Assembly: GCA_964605155.1 (NCBI GenBank)
Contig: CAZSAK010000004.1
Location: forward strand, 62,001-126,000
DNA length: 64,000 bases
From: CAZSAK01 sp964605155
Lineage (GTDB): Bacteria; Pseudomonadota; Gammaproteobacteria; SZUA-140
Reading direction: 5' to 3'
The notes below the pieces were generated by a model. The model was not told where the DNA came from, did not search any database, and saw only the letters and a program-made list of their open reading frames with translations. Positions 54,153 through 62,969 of the stretch are shown one piece after another (the stretch's first letter is position 1; the number at the start of each line of letters is the position of its first letter). A program made the translations under genes and the position numbers.

Positions 54153-54593
54153 ATGCCTCACGTGATAGGTTTCATCCTCTCCAGACTCGATGTCTATGAT
54201 CTGTCACAACTTGAGTGGATCAAGTTGCTGCCGTTAAACAGGAACCATGCGTTGCACGGCTGCTGTTCTCATCCTGTGTATTCCCGCAAACATAAACATG
54301 AAATGGTCAAGGGATACCGTATCCGCGCCAGTGTCAACGTCGAAATGGCGCCGCCGATCACATTCGAACACTGGGGACGGATTCCATCAACCCGTTACAA
54401 GCAGGGCTGGTATTCCGGTGAACAGACCTTCGTCTTCGACGACCTCGAGGAGTGCGCACTGCATACCCTGGCGCACGAATGTTTCCATTTCCTCAGCCAT
54501 ACGCGTCAATTGCACCATAAAAACACCGAGGCGAACGCCAACTGGTGGGCGGATCAATGGCTGGAAGAGTTCAGATTAATCAGCGTGATCTGA
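54153..54593 (+). CDS. Protein with an HExxH zinc-protease-like motif
   Basis: The product has 146 residues from ATG 54153, preceded by an AAGG motif; GTG 54123 is in frame. The motif HTLAHECFHFLSHTRQL contains HECFH, followed by a conserved-looking NTEANANWWAD whose Glu could be a third metal ligand. A helical region with CCSHPVYSRKHKHE follows the N-terminus. This may be a small zincin, but I cannot place it in a family and no catalytic assay is implied. Confidence 0.6.
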   Translation: MPHVIGFILSRLDVYDLSQLEWIKLLPLNRNHALHGCCSHPVYSRKHKHEMVKGYRIRASVNVEMAPPITFEHWGRIPSTRYKQGWYSGEQTFVFDDLEECALHTLAHECFHFLSHTRQLHHKNTEANANWWADQWLEEFRLISVI

Positions 54594-54632
54594 AGCAGCA
54601 TGTGTCCAGTGCATGTCTGACAGTATCAGTAA

Positions 54633-55049
54633 TCAGGGTGGTAGCCTGAAGGCATTATCCAGCGCCTTGCGCAGTCCTGCTTCATCGATACTGTTATTCA
54701 GGACATTAAGCTGTGTGCCGTCTGGCCCGAACAGGACCAGCTCGCTGCTGTCGAGCCGCTGACTGTTTTTGAATGCCAGTCCTTCCTCGGTGTCAACATC
54801 TGCAATCAGAAAATCGACCCGGCCTTGATAGTCGTCGCGGACCTGGTTGAGGAGATTCAGCAGGTCCATGCTTTGTTGGGCGCCCTTGTTCTGTATCAAT
54901 ACCACTGTATTGACGCCCTGTCCCACCTTTGACAGATCGTCATCGTATCCCTTTGGCAGCATCATAACCGCGATACCCAGCAGGACTGTGATGGCAACGA
55001 GGGTGAGAAGACTGCTGCTCAGAGCTGAACCTGTTTGTTTATCTTGCAT
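54633..55049 (-). CDS. Membrane-anchored thioredoxin-like protein without CxxC
   Basis: The 138-residue protein has an N-terminal helix (SSSLLTLVAITVLLGIAVMM), then a thioredoxin-like pattern: TVVLIQNKGAQQSMDLLNLLNQV, VDFLIADVDTEEGLAFKNSQ, ELVLFGPDGTQL. The place of the CxxC motif is NKGA, so it is not a disulfide oxidoreductase. A structural or binding role is likely. The call rests on fold pattern only. Confidence 0.55.
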   Translation of the reverse strand: MQDKQTGSALSSSLLTLVAITVLLGIAVMMLPKGYDDDLSKVGQGVNTVVLIQNKGAQQSMDLLNLLNQVRDDYQGRVDFLIADVDTEEGLAFKNSQRLDSSELVLFGPDGTQLNVLNNSIDEAGLRKALDNAFRLPP

Positions 55050-55074
55050 GATGTGATGTCGTTGTGATTGCGGA

Positions 55075-55842
55075 TTAATTTATTCTAACATCGCCGGCGC
55101 CGTTGCGGTTAATTGATGCAATGAGTTGCCTCATACGCTGGTAATGGGTGCCTTGCCAATAGATTTTACGGCAGTTTTCGCACTGCCAGAATTCGTTACG
55201 CCAGGCCTTTGTATGTGGGAGCAGATGTGCCTCGATCTTTTGCTTGGCGACTGGCCTGATGATACCGTTGCAATGTATACAGCGTGTAAACGGGCGCTGC
55301 GATCTGAACAGGTCAAGGCGGACGAAGACTTCCAGCAGTTGCCTTTTCGGATGTATCTCGCGCACGAAGTAGCCGTGCGTTATCAGCTTGCGCATCAACA
55401 ATTGCCTGTCGCGTGTCAGCAGGATGCGATGTTCATTGCTCGAAATGCCGGCCAGCGTCGGATCGTCGAATTGATTGCTGTACAGCGTGTCGAAGCCGAA
55501 CATCCGCAGATACGCTGCGAGACGGCCCAGATGTGTGTCCAGGACGAAACGTATATCGCGCAACGGTTCGGGTCGCAGGTGATTGACAGGGCTTATATCC
55601 AGCGCTTCGAAGACGGGGTATACGCTGATGCGGTCCCCGTCCTGAATCAGGTAATCAAAGTTAACCGATTGTCCATTGACAAGTATAAGATCGATCTCGG
55701 TATGCGGTACACCCAGTGACTCGACCAGGTCCTTGACCGAGCCCTGTTGTTTGAAGGGGTGTTGAAATGCAACCTTGCGTTGTGCCGGCGGTAGAAAATC
55801 GTTTAATTCCTCATAAAAGCGTATTTCAACACTCCCGGCCAT
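55075..55842 (-). CDS. Mut7-C family protein with an N-terminal ubiquitin-like domain
   Basis: The product has 255 residues from ATG 55842. The first 90 residues form a ThiS/MoaD-like ubiquitin fold (VEIRFYEELNDFLPPAQR, SVYPVFEALDIS). The rest is the Mut7-C domain: FVLDTHLGRLAAYLRMFGFDT, LLTRDRQLLMR and zinc-binding CIHCNG and CENCRKIYWQGTHY. Mut7-C is a predicted PIN-like RNase domain. The combination is known in bacteria, but no substrate is established. The frame extends to 55989 in the hairpin region. Confidence 0.88.
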   Translation of the reverse strand: MAGSVEIRFYEELNDFLPPAQRKVAFQHPFKQQGSVKDLVESLGVPHTEIDLILVNGQSVNFDYLIQDGDRISVYPVFEALDISPVNHLRPEPLRDIRFVLDTHLGRLAAYLRMFGFDTLYSNQFDDPTLAGISSNEHRILLTRDRQLLMRKLITHGYFVREIHPKRQLLEVFVRLDLFRSQRPFTRCIHCNGIIRPVAKQKIEAHLLPHTKAWRNEFWQCENCRKIYWQGTHYQRMRQLIASINRNGAGDVRIN

Positions 55843-56205
55843 GGTTGATTCGCCATCTTGACTGGTCACCTTTTTATTATAGGACGGGGAAATAAGAAGT
55901 GAACGGCTGCTTGCCCGCATGAATCGGATGATTCGAAAAAAAACTTGCGCTGCCCGGAAGAGGGGGGAGGGAGGGAGTGGGCAGCGCAAGTGCTACGACC
56001 TTGTAAAAACCCAGGCATGGCGGGAATGTTGGGTTGCCTGTCTGCGTTCCTTCGTACATAAACTAACAGGGTTTGCTTAATTTCAGCTTAACGGTCCGAA
56101 AATGTTCGATATCGTTGTTTTTTCTCGTAATATTGCCGCAGTTAAATTATTGTATGTTATCCGGCCGATTCGTCGCCGTAGGCATCAATTGCTACTATTG
56201 AACAC
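55843..56205. other. Intergenic region holding a hairpin and possible small RNA
   Basis: It separates the Mut7-C gene and a DUF3301 gene. It contains the terminator-like hairpin above and, next to it, the pairing CAGGCA/TGCCTG (56012-56040) which on the minus strand is followed by GGTTTTT. There is no ORF. A minus-strand leader or small RNA upstream of the Mut7-C gene is possible. Confidence 0.45.
55936..55991 (-). terminator. Long hairpin with a G-rich loop, minus-strand terminator
   Basis: A perfect 13-base-pair stem (55943-55955 with 55979-55991) has a 23-base loop of purines on the plus strand. On the minus strand it is followed by seven T. The plus-strand loop plus stem edge holds G6-A-G3-A-G3-AGT-G3, a G-quadruplex pattern. 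The gene it would terminate is not obvious, because the next minus-strand gene is downstream. Confidence 0.75.
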
Positions 56206-56523
56206 ATGACAAGTACGGAATTCGCCGGATTAATACTGCTCGTCGGGGGCGTGTGGTACTGGTTTCATGCCATCCGTGCCAAGGAGATTGCGCGTCTTGC
56301 TGGACGCAGGCGCTGCGAAGAGAACGGTGTCATCTTTCTCGACGATACGGTGATGCTGACACGACTGCGTTTGCGGCGGAATGATCAAGGCCGTGTGAAA
56401 ATGTACCGCGAGTTCCAGTTCGAATTTGCCAGCGACGGCGGCATTCGTTACGGCGGTGAAATCGCCCTGTTGGGTGAGAGGATCCTTTATCTCGTGATGG
56501 AACCTTACCGGGAGACACACTGA
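56206..56523 (+). CDS. DUF3301 family protein
   Basis: The protein has 105 residues with one N-terminal membrane helix (FAGLILLVGGVWYWF) and a cytoplasmic part with RRRCEENGVIFLDDTVMLTRLRLRRN and FQFEFASDGGIRYGGEI. That pattern is diagnostic for DUF3301. Function unknown. No clear Shine-Dalgarno sequence is seen. Confidence 0.88.
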   Translation: MTSTEFAGLILLVGGVWYWFHAIRAKEIARLAGRRRCEENGVIFLDDTVMLTRLRLRRNDQGRVKMYREFQFEFASDGGIRYGGEIALLGERILYLVMEPYRETH

Positions 56524-56764
56524 AAAGCGGTTTGCGTTGCGAGTTACCTGCTGGTAATTCGGGGCTGCTACGTAATAACCAATGTGATCAGTGAGCCTCA
56601 CATCGAATACAGTGTTGCTGGCTAGGTCCCTGAATTTCGTCAATATTTAAATAAAACCTTTTAATAACAATAAGATATGATTGTATTTGTAACATGGTCA
56701 CTGACAATAGCTGACTATTTTTATAAGGTATTGCCATAATCGTTTACTTCAAAGGAGGAACGAT

Positions 56765-57136
56765 ATGGTTAGAGTCAAAGATAAAATCCCAGTAGTTCAG
56801 AATATCGGTTTGGCTGACCGGATGATTCGTTTCTTCGGCGGCGGTATTTTGCTCGCAGGTGGTGTATTGGGCATGGTATTGGGTGCATCAGCGCTACTGT
56901 CAACCATTGCCATACTGCTGGCGGTCTATCCATTAATGACGACCGTCATGGGTTGGGACCCGTTTTATCAGCTGCTGAATCTGAGGACCTGCAGTCTGCA
57001 AGGCGGTCGCAACCAATGCGGTACATTTCCCTACGAGGTGGACGCCGCCATCGGACATGAACCCGAGCCGGAGAATGATTATGATCACAGCCTGTCGGGT
57101 TCGCACCATAGTATGAGACACAAAAAAGTGGCCTGA
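56765..57136 (+). CDS. DUF2892-like membrane protein
   Basis: The product has 123 residues. The region NIGLADRMIRFFGGGILLAGGVLG with a second helix and a WDPFYQLLNLRTC segment is the YgaP-type membrane domain. The C-terminal tail is acidic then His-rich. A strong Shine-Dalgarno sequence AAAGGAGG lies 8 bases upstream and a terminator follows. The gene at 50011 is a related, shorter protein. Confidence 0.85.
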   Translation: MVRVKDKIPVVQNIGLADRMIRFFGGGILLAGGVLGMVLGASALLSTIAILLAVYPLMTTVMGWDPFYQLLNLRTCSLQGGRNQCGTFPYEVDAAIGHEPEPENDYDHSLSGSHHSMRHKKVA

Positions 57137-57161
57137 TACCGATCATAATCCAACCCTATTC

Positions 57162-57192
57162 AAACCCGGCACGTGTGCCGGGTTTGTTTTTG
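57162..57192 (+). terminator. Rho-independent terminator
   Basis: AAACCCGGCAC and GTGCCGGGTTT form an 11-base-pair hairpin with a minimal loop, followed by GTTTTTG. It ends the DUF2892-like gene transcript. Confidence 0.88.
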
Positions 57193-57368
57193 TGATGCAT
57201 GTGAAATCACCTGTTTGCGGATAATATCGCATCCACGCATGCCGCATATGTACATAATACGTACGCCGGTATATCTTGAATCCGGGTATAGATGGAGCTG
57301 TGTCAGTGTCATAGCTTCATGTTGGCTGTATGTTTTCCGTTAACGTGCATGACTGCGGAGGCAAGGCA

Positions 57369-58094
57369 ATGCGTTACGAACTCTTTTACTGGCCGTCCAT
57401 ACAGGGGCGTGGTGAGTTCATACGATTGGCGTTTGAAGAAAAGCGCGCTGATTATATTGATGTTGCACGTGAAGAGGGCCCCGGTCTCGGTGTCGAGGCT
57501 CTGATGCGTCTGTTGGACGGCCCGGCACTTGAACGGCCCCCGTTTGCGCCGCCGTTCATACGCGCCGGGAAACTGGTCATCGCACAGACCGCACAGATCC
57601 TGAATTATCTCGGTCCGCGACTGGGCCTTGCACCGAAGAGCGAATCCGGTCGTCTGTGGGCGCATCAGTTACAACTCACGCTGGAGGATTTCATCGGAGA
57701 GATCCATGGTGTCCATCATCCCATTGCCAGCAGCCTGTATTTTCACCAGCAACAGCGCGAGGCACGGCGACGGGCGCAATATTTCACCACGGGCCGGGCA
57801 GCACAGTTCCTGGGGTATTTCGAGAATGTGTTGGCGTGCAACAGGGCCGGCTCGGGTTACATGATCGGCCGGTCACTGACCTATGTCGACCTGTCGATGT
57901 TTCAACTGGTTGCGGGATTGCGTTACGCCCTGCCAGAGATGATGGCAAGGCTGGAGCCGGAGATACCCGGACTGGCTGTGCTGCATGAACGTGTTGCGCA
58001 ACGACCAGCCATCGCCGCCTATCTGGAATCCGGTCGCCGTATCCCCTTTAACGAGGACGGTATCTTCAGGCATTATCCCGAGCTGGACAACTGA
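57369..58094 (+). CDS. Glutathione-S-transferase-like protein
   Basis: The protein has 241 residues from ATG 57369, with a GGAGG motif upstream. The N-terminal thioredoxin-like domain has YELFYWPSIQGRGEFIRLAFEE and the conserved glutathione-site region VIAQTAQILNYLG; the C-terminal part is all-helical (MIGRSLTYVDLSMFQLVAGL). This resembles sigma/alpha-like GSTs. The catalytic Tyr may be in YELFYW. The substrate cannot be inferred. Confidence 0.88.
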   Translation: MRYELFYWPSIQGRGEFIRLAFEEKRADYIDVAREEGPGLGVEALMRLLDGPALERPPFAPPFIRAGKLVIAQTAQILNYLGPRLGLAPKSESGRLWAHQLQLTLEDFIGEIHGVHHPIASSLYFHQQQREARRRAQYFTTGRAAQFLGYFENVLACNRAGSGYMIGRSLTYVDLSMFQLVAGLRYALPEMMARLEPEIPGLAVLHERVAQRPAIAAYLESGRRIPFNEDGIFRHYPELDN

Positions 58095-58200
58095 CGGCGG
58101 TAATCGATGGGCGATGGACACGCTTGACAGTTTTTCACCGGCGCAGTAGCGTTTCCTCCTGTGTCATGACCCGTCGTCATTCAGAAACCACAGATTATCC

Positions 58201-58953
58201 ATGAAGCCCACACGACTCCTGATCAAGTTTCCTACCCGCAGCCGGCCGGAGAAGTTTTGCGATGTGCTGAACAGATATATCGAGTACCTTTCCGGCAGGC
58301 ATGACATCCGGTTTGTCATCACCATGGACAAGGATGATGACACCATGAACAACGCTCGCATCCGCGCCTTTCTCGATGATAAGGCGCAACGTGTATCACT
58401 GGTCTACCATTATGGCGATTCCAGCACCAAGATCGAGGCCGTCAATGCTGATATGGAGGGTGAGTACGCGGATATCCTGTTGCTGGCCTCCGATGACATG
58501 GTTCCGCAGATACGCGGCTATGACGATATTATTGCTACAGACATGGCGCGCTACTTTCCGGATTACAACGGCGCCCTCAATTACCATGATGGCTTGCGCA
58601 AGGAAAAGAGCCAGCACCTGATGACGCTTGCCGTGCTGGGTTGGCGATTGTACGAGGAATGGGGCTATATATATCACCCGGGATATGTTTCACTGTATGC
58701 AGACAAGGAACAGACAGAAGTCTGCCGTCGTACCGGCAGGCTGGTTGATTTGCCGCAATGCATCATCAAGCATGAATGGCCGCTGCAAGGCGAACATGAT
58801 GCACTGATGCAGCGCAACAGTAACGACGCCATGTATGACAGGGATGGTGCTGTTTTCAATTATCGCAAGAAGTGGCGGTTCGGTCTCAATTCCTTCAGCG
58901 CCCGCTGCTATCGCCTGCTGCATCTGCGCTTCGGTACGATGCGTCCCAGGTAA
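58201..58953 (+). CDS. Glycosyltransferase-like GT-A fold protein
   Basis: The product has 250 residues. LLIKFPTRSRPEKF opens a Rossmann-like fold, RFVITMDKDDDTM and a central LLASDDMVPQ resemble the DxD metal-binding motif of GT-A transferases, and KHEWPLQGEHDALMQRN follows. No membrane helix is present. It may be a soluble glycosyltransferase of unknown acceptor. The gene stands between GST-like and VOC genes. Confidence 0.7.
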   Translation: MKPTRLLIKFPTRSRPEKFCDVLNRYIEYLSGRHDIRFVITMDKDDDTMNNARIRAFLDDKAQRVSLVYHYGDSSTKIEAVNADMEGEYADILLLASDDMVPQIRGYDDIIATDMARYFPDYNGALNYHDGLRKEKSQHLMTLAVLGWRLYEEWGYIYHPGYVSLYADKEQTEVCRRTGRLVDLPQCIIKHEWPLQGEHDALMQRNSNDAMYDRDGAVFNYRKKWRFGLNSFSARCYRLLHLRFGTMRPR

Positions 58954-58991
58954 CCGATCGTTCACGAAATCAACCAGGGGTAATAACCGTT

Positions 58992-59432
58992 ATGACAACA
59001 CTGGGCCACGTGGTGTTTTATGTACGTGATCTCGACAGATCGGTTGGATTTTATACCGATTGTGTGGGGCTGCAAATCAAGGGCAGGATATTCCAGGGCC
59101 GGGCGGCGGTGTTAAGCGGGGGCAGTGCTCATCATGAGTTGCTGCTGATCGAGGTCGGCAATGCACAGGGCCCCCTCCAGGGCAGGCGTATCGGCCTGTA
59201 TCATGTAGGCTGGAAGGTTGGTGAGTCATTGCCGGAATTGAAACAGACCTATCAGCGGATTATCGATGCAGGATATGAGCTCGAGGGGATGTCCGATCAT
59301 ACCGTCAGTCAGAGCCTTTATCTGAGGGATCCCGATGGTAATGAAATTGAACTGTTCGTTGATAATCCTGATTATGACTGGCGCAATAACCACAGCTGGA
59401 TGGAGGCGCCGGTAAAGCCGTTGAGTTTGTAG
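58992..59432 (+). CDS. Glyoxalase/VOC-fold dioxygenase-like protein
   Basis: The product has 146 residues. LGHVVFYVRDLDRSVGFYTDCVGLQ is a VOC N-terminal metal-binding pattern with His; HVGWKV supplies another likely metal His and LYLRDPDGNEIELF the closing Glu. Family members include glyoxalases and extradiol dioxygenases. The start ATG 58992 is the first in this frame after the previous gene. Confidence 0.9.
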   Translation: MTTLGHVVFYVRDLDRSVGFYTDCVGLQIKGRIFQGRAAVLSGGSAHHELLLIEVGNAQGPLQGRRIGLYHVGWKVGESLPELKQTYQRIIDAGYELEGMSDHTVSQSLYLRDPDGNEIELFVDNPDYDWRNNHSWMEAPVKPLSL

Positions 59433-59482
59433 AAAATCCGGCCCTGTCAATCATTAAACAGTAAACACAACGAGGTACAATC

Positions 59483-60106
59483 ATGCACGTAAAATTTTCC
59501 ATACTGCTCGCGCTGGCGTTGCTTGTGGCCGCATGCGGCAAACAGGAATCAACCCAGTCCACTGCAGGTGATCAAGCGCAGACAGCGGCGCAACAAGCGG
59601 TTACCGAACCAGGCAGCGAGGAACCAGCCGCTTCGAATGCAAGCGCCAATGCCCCATCCCAGGATGAAGGTACCATGGACGATCATGAAGAGAGCGGAGG
59701 CGAGAGCGAAGCCCCGGCTACTGAAGGTGCGGCGATGGATGAAGACATGGATGAGGGTGCTGAAACCGCCATGTCAGCATCGGATACCACTGAAAACGTT
59801 ACGGACGGTGACGTTTCGGGTGAGCTGTCCCGGGAGGCAGCGCTCGCACTTGCCGACAAGAGCGGATGTCTTGCGTGTCACAGCATCGAGAGGAAGGTGG
59901 TCGGCCCTGCGTGGCAGGACGTCAGCAAGCGCTATCAGCGTGAGGCCGGCATCAAGGCCAGATTGATCGACAAGGTCAAAAAGGGTGGCAAGGGGAACTG
60001 GACCGATGTGACCGGTGGTCTCCCGATGCCGCCGTATTCTCCCCGGGTCTCGGATGAAGTGATAGACCAGCTCGTGACGTTTGTGCTGTCGCTTGCTGGG
60101 GATTGA
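59483..60106 (+). CDS. Lipoprotein c-type cytochrome
   Basis: The lipobox VAAC is near residue 18. Residues 20-115 are low-complexity and rich in Ala, Glu and Ser, probably a flexible spacer. The C-terminal 90 residues have the haem-binding CLACH and a methionine ligand in GGLPMPPYSPRVS, as in class I cytochromes such as c551. It would be anchored in the membrane and carry electrons in the periplasm. A good Shine-Dalgarno sequence precedes it. Confidence 0.9.
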   Translation: MHVKFSILLALALLVAACGKQESTQSTAGDQAQTAAQQAVTEPGSEEPAASNASANAPSQDEGTMDDHEESGGESEAPATEGAAMDEDMDEGAETAMSASDTTENVTDGDVSGELSREAALALADKSGCLACHSIERKVVGPAWQDVSKRYQREAGIKARLIDKVKKGGKGNWTDVTGGLPMPPYSPRVSDEVIDQLVTFVLSLAGD

Positions 60107-60180
60107 CCTTGTAGCATTTCATGACAGCAGCTCTTGATGGATCGCTTGGATCGAGCCCGACGGGATAACTGACGGCTTCT

Positions 60181-60765
60181 ATGGACAGACATATCGTCAT
60201 CATACAGGGCCATCCGGACAGGACCGGAGAGCACTTCGGTCATGCCCTGGCGAAGGCATATGGCGAGGGTGCCCGCGCTGGAGGGCATGAAGTCAGGATG
60301 ATCCCGGTAGCAGAGCTTGATTTTCCCCTGTTGCGCAGCTATGACGATTTTTACAAGGGGGAACCCGTCGATGTTATCCGACGATGCCAGGATGACATAC
60401 GCTGGGCCGATCATCTGGTGATCATCTATCCCCTGTGGCTGGGTACCATGCCGGCTTTATTGAAGGGATTTTTCGAGCAGGTGTTCCGCCCCGGTTTTGC
60501 CATGCAACCGGATGAACAGGGCAGAAAATGGCAACGCTTGCTGACGGGCAAGTCTGCACGCATTATAGTGACTATGGGGATGCCGGCGTTAATATACCGC
60601 TGGTACTTTCGTGCGCACAGCCTGAAGAGTCTCGAACGTAATATCCTGCGTTTCATCGGCATCCATCCCGTCAGGGAAAGCTTGATCGGCATGGTTGAAG
60701 GCAGCCCCGCCGCCCGTCAGCGGTGGTTGCACAAGTGCCGCGCCTGTGGTCAGGCAGGGAGTTGA
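60181..60765 (+). CDS. KefF/MdaB-like NAD(P)H quinone reductase
   Basis: The flavodoxin-like protein of 194 residues has HIVIIQGHPDRTGEHFGHAL at the FMN-binding end and a WLGTMPALLKGFFEQVFRPGFA motif typical of KefF and MdaB. KefF-type proteins activate KefC antiporters. A Kef-type antiporter gene begins at 62970, two kilobases downstream with three DUF genes between. Confidence 0.9.
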   Translation: MDRHIVIIQGHPDRTGEHFGHALAKAYGEGARAGGHEVRMIPVAELDFPLLRSYDDFYKGEPVDVIRRCQDDIRWADHLVIIYPLWLGTMPALLKGFFEQVFRPGFAMQPDEQGRKWQRLLTGKSARIIVTMGMPALIYRWYFRAHSLKSLERNILRFIGIHPVRESLIGMVEGSPAARQRWLHKCRACGQAGS

Positions 60766-60922
60766 TCGGTGGCGTTCTGACTTTAAATATATAGAATATT
60801 CAACACTATCAGCGGTTGGATTATGTGAAAATCCGGCATGCCGGGGAAAGCGGTGCAGAATTTATATCACCGCCGTCAATACGGTGTAATATGTTGGTGC
60901 TGCAGAATGAGGAGTAAGGATC

Positions 60923-61234
60923 ATGGCGAATGCAAGGGACAAATCAAAGGACAAGGTGGTAACAAAAAAACCCAAAAAACCTGAAATACCCGGTACCAAG
61001 GTAAAAAAGGAAAAGGCTGCGAAGCAGAAAACCACCTCCTCAAGGGCAGCCGCGGACAAACAACGCGCGAAAAAGCGGGACAAGGTTACAGGCAGCAAGA
61101 CAACGCCCGAGGAACGCCATCGGATGATTGCTGTCGCGGCCTATTACCGGGCGCATCAACGCGGCTTTCAATGTCGCTGCTGTGAACAGGACTGGTTTGA
61201 GGCGGCCGCCGAAATCGACGGCATGTTATCATAA
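60923..61234 (+). CDS. Lys-rich DUF2934-like protein
   Basis: The protein has 103 residues. The first 60 are extremely lysine-rich and low-complexity, resembling histone-H1-like tails. The C-terminal part (TPEERHRMIAVAAYYRAHQRGF...DWFEAAAEIDGML) is the DUF2934 pattern. The cysteines CRCCEQDW are unusual. Function unknown; a DNA-binding role is possible. A AAGGATC motif precedes the start. Confidence 0.82.
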   Translation: MANARDKSKDKVVTKKPKKPEIPGTKVKKEKAAKQKTTSSRAAADKQRAKKRDKVTGSKTTPEERHRMIAVAAYYRAHQRGFQCRCCEQDWFEAAAEIDGMLS

Positions 61235-61272
61235 CCCGTGATAAACGATATTCCACTATCGCTCTTTAGGAT

Positions 61273-61315
61273 GGTGTGTACTTCAAAGTAATCCGGCGAT
61301 TACTGAAGTAACACC
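61273..61315. repeat. Long imperfect hairpin between genes
   Basis: GGTGT, TACTTC and AGTAATC pair with GATTACT, GAAGTA and ACACC around a CGGC loop, interrupted only by one- and two-base bulges. The total is 18 base pairs. There is no T-run after it. It could be a processing or REP-like element. Confidence 0.5.
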
Positions 61316-61439
61316 AGCTGTCATATTTAACATTACATTATCCCTTACAACTTTTATTCGATCCTCGCGTCCGGGTGTTCCCGGTCGGGGACTGATTTGA
61401 AGAATCAAACACTGTGAGTACACAAAGGACGTATCGTCA

Positions 61440-62276
61440 ATGAAGAGAATAATATTGTGGATACTGGTTATCGGCGTGGTTGTTGCCGCTGTGCTCTTTT
61501 ACCCGCGGCAAACCGATCGGCGGCAGGATCTGCCGCTACCGTCCCAGCCCGAAGAATCGACAATCCCGGAAGAAGGCGGACAGCCGGAGGTACATTTCCC
61601 GGTACCTGAAGCCTCTTCCCCGGTTGCTGACCAGGAGCAGGAACAACAACCGGAACCGGCCAGGCCGCTGCCGCCGCTGGATGAGAGCGATGATGAAATC
61701 GGCACTGCACTCGCCGGCGTGATGGGGCAGGATACATTGATGAATCTGTTCAGGGTCAAGGACATGATCCGGCATATTGTCGTGACCATCGATAATCTGC
61801 CCCGTAAACAGTATGCGGTAAAATATCTGCCCACCAAACCGGTAGAGGGACACTTTGCCGTGACGGGTAAGGATGATGATATCTTTCTCAGTATCGCCAA
61901 TTACCAGCGCTATACACCCTATGTGCAATTGATGGAAACCCTCGATGAAAAACGGGTCGTCGCACTCTACAGCCGGTTTTACCCGTTGTTCCAGCAGGCC
62001 TATGAAGACCTGGGTTATCCATCGGGGTATTTTAATGACCGGCTTGTCGAGGTGATTGACCAGTTACTGGGGACTCCCGAGGTTAAACACCTCATTAGGC
62101 TGGTGCAGCCCAATGTGCTGTATGAATATGCGGACGAAGATCTGCAGGCATTATCAGCAGGTCAAAAAGTATTGATCCGCATGGGCAATGACAATGCAAT
62201 GCGGGTCAAGGAGGTATTGCGAAAATACCGACGCCAATTGACGGCCCGTGCCGGCAATAAACAGGATGACAATTGA
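61440..62276 (+). CDS. DUF3014 family membrane-anchored protein
   Basis: The product has 278 residues. An N-terminal membrane helix (IILWILVIGVVVAAVLFY) is followed by a Pro- and Glu-rich linker and the DUF3014 domain from about 75: RHIVVTIDNLPRKQYAVKYLPTKP, YPLFQQAYEDLGYP and the C-terminal KVLIRMGNDNAMRVK. The domain should face the periplasm. Function unknown. An AAAGGAC motif supports the start. Confidence 0.9.
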   Translation: MKRIILWILVIGVVVAAVLFYPRQTDRRQDLPLPSQPEESTIPEEGGQPEVHFPVPEASSPVADQEQEQQPEPARPLPPLDESDDEIGTALAGVMGQDTLMNLFRVKDMIRHIVVTIDNLPRKQYAVKYLPTKPVEGHFAVTGKDDDIFLSIANYQRYTPYVQLMETLDEKRVVALYSRFYPLFQQAYEDLGYPSGYFNDRLVEVIDQLLGTPEVKHLIRLVQPNVLYEYADEDLQALSAGQKVLIRMGNDNAMRVKEVLRKYRRQLTARAGNKQDDN

Positions 62277-62282
62277 AACGGG

Positions 62283-62714
62283 TTAATTACTGAAGAATAA
62301 CGCCCCGATCGAAAATACCGTAGCCATCAGCCCCAGGGCGAATACCATCCAGTCGCTGCCGATACCGGGTTCCAGCGTTGCCCGCTCGGGATGTTGCGGA
62401 TCGTAAAAAACCCGAACCTTCTTGCCTCGAGGATATTTTTCCAGATAACGTCGCGTAAGTTCCTGTGACGGGGAAACGCTGCCAGGCAGCTCGAGTGTTC
62501 GGGTATATGATTGGCCATCAACCTGATAATGAAACCGGATGTTGGGCATGAGATCATCGGTATTGGAGTCGGGGGAGCTTTCCTTGATAGCGCCCGCGAC
62601 ACTCGGCCAGCCGAGGGTTTTTCTGGCCTTGCGGATGATCATCAAACCCCATAGCGTAACAACGGCGCCGGAGATGCCGAAGGTGCTCAGGATAATGACA
62701 TAGGGATTAAACAT
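62283..62714 (-). CDS. DUF3592 membrane protein
   Basis: The product has 143 residues from ATG 62714 (MFNPYV). Two membrane helices flank a DUF3592 domain (GWPSVAGAIKESSPDS, IRFHYQVDGQSYTRTLELPG, YPRGKKVRVFYDPQHPERATLEPG). Function unknown. It converges on the DUF3014 gene with a gap of 6 bases. Confidence 0.88.
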   Translation of the reverse strand: MFNPYVIILSTFGISGAVVTLWGLMIIRKARKTLGWPSVAGAIKESSPDSNTDDLMPNIRFHYQVDGQSYTRTLELPGSVSPSQELTRRYLEKYPRGKKVRVFYDPQHPERATLEPGIGSDWMVFALGLMATVFSIGALFFSN

Positions 62715-62969
62715 CGAACGGCGACAATACGCTATAAGCAAACATCTGGCACGCTATTATAAAGCGGCACGCCTGAATATGGGAGCGATGCAGTCTTGCC
62801 ATGAATATTTTATTGTAACTTTAACTCCATTTGATGAATGGGGTTATTCCCTCTCTTCTTCGATGCCGTTTCCACCATCCCCTGATCTCGACCGGATTCC
62901 CGCGTAAAACTTCTTCCTGTTGGGACAAGAATCAGTATGATTAAATCTGATTCTGCCCAGAGGACCGCT

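Noticed and set aside
56524..56764. Possible sigma-54 promoter before the second DUF2892-like gene (TGGCTAGGTCCCTGA)
   Set aside because: The -12 element reads GA instead of the required GC.
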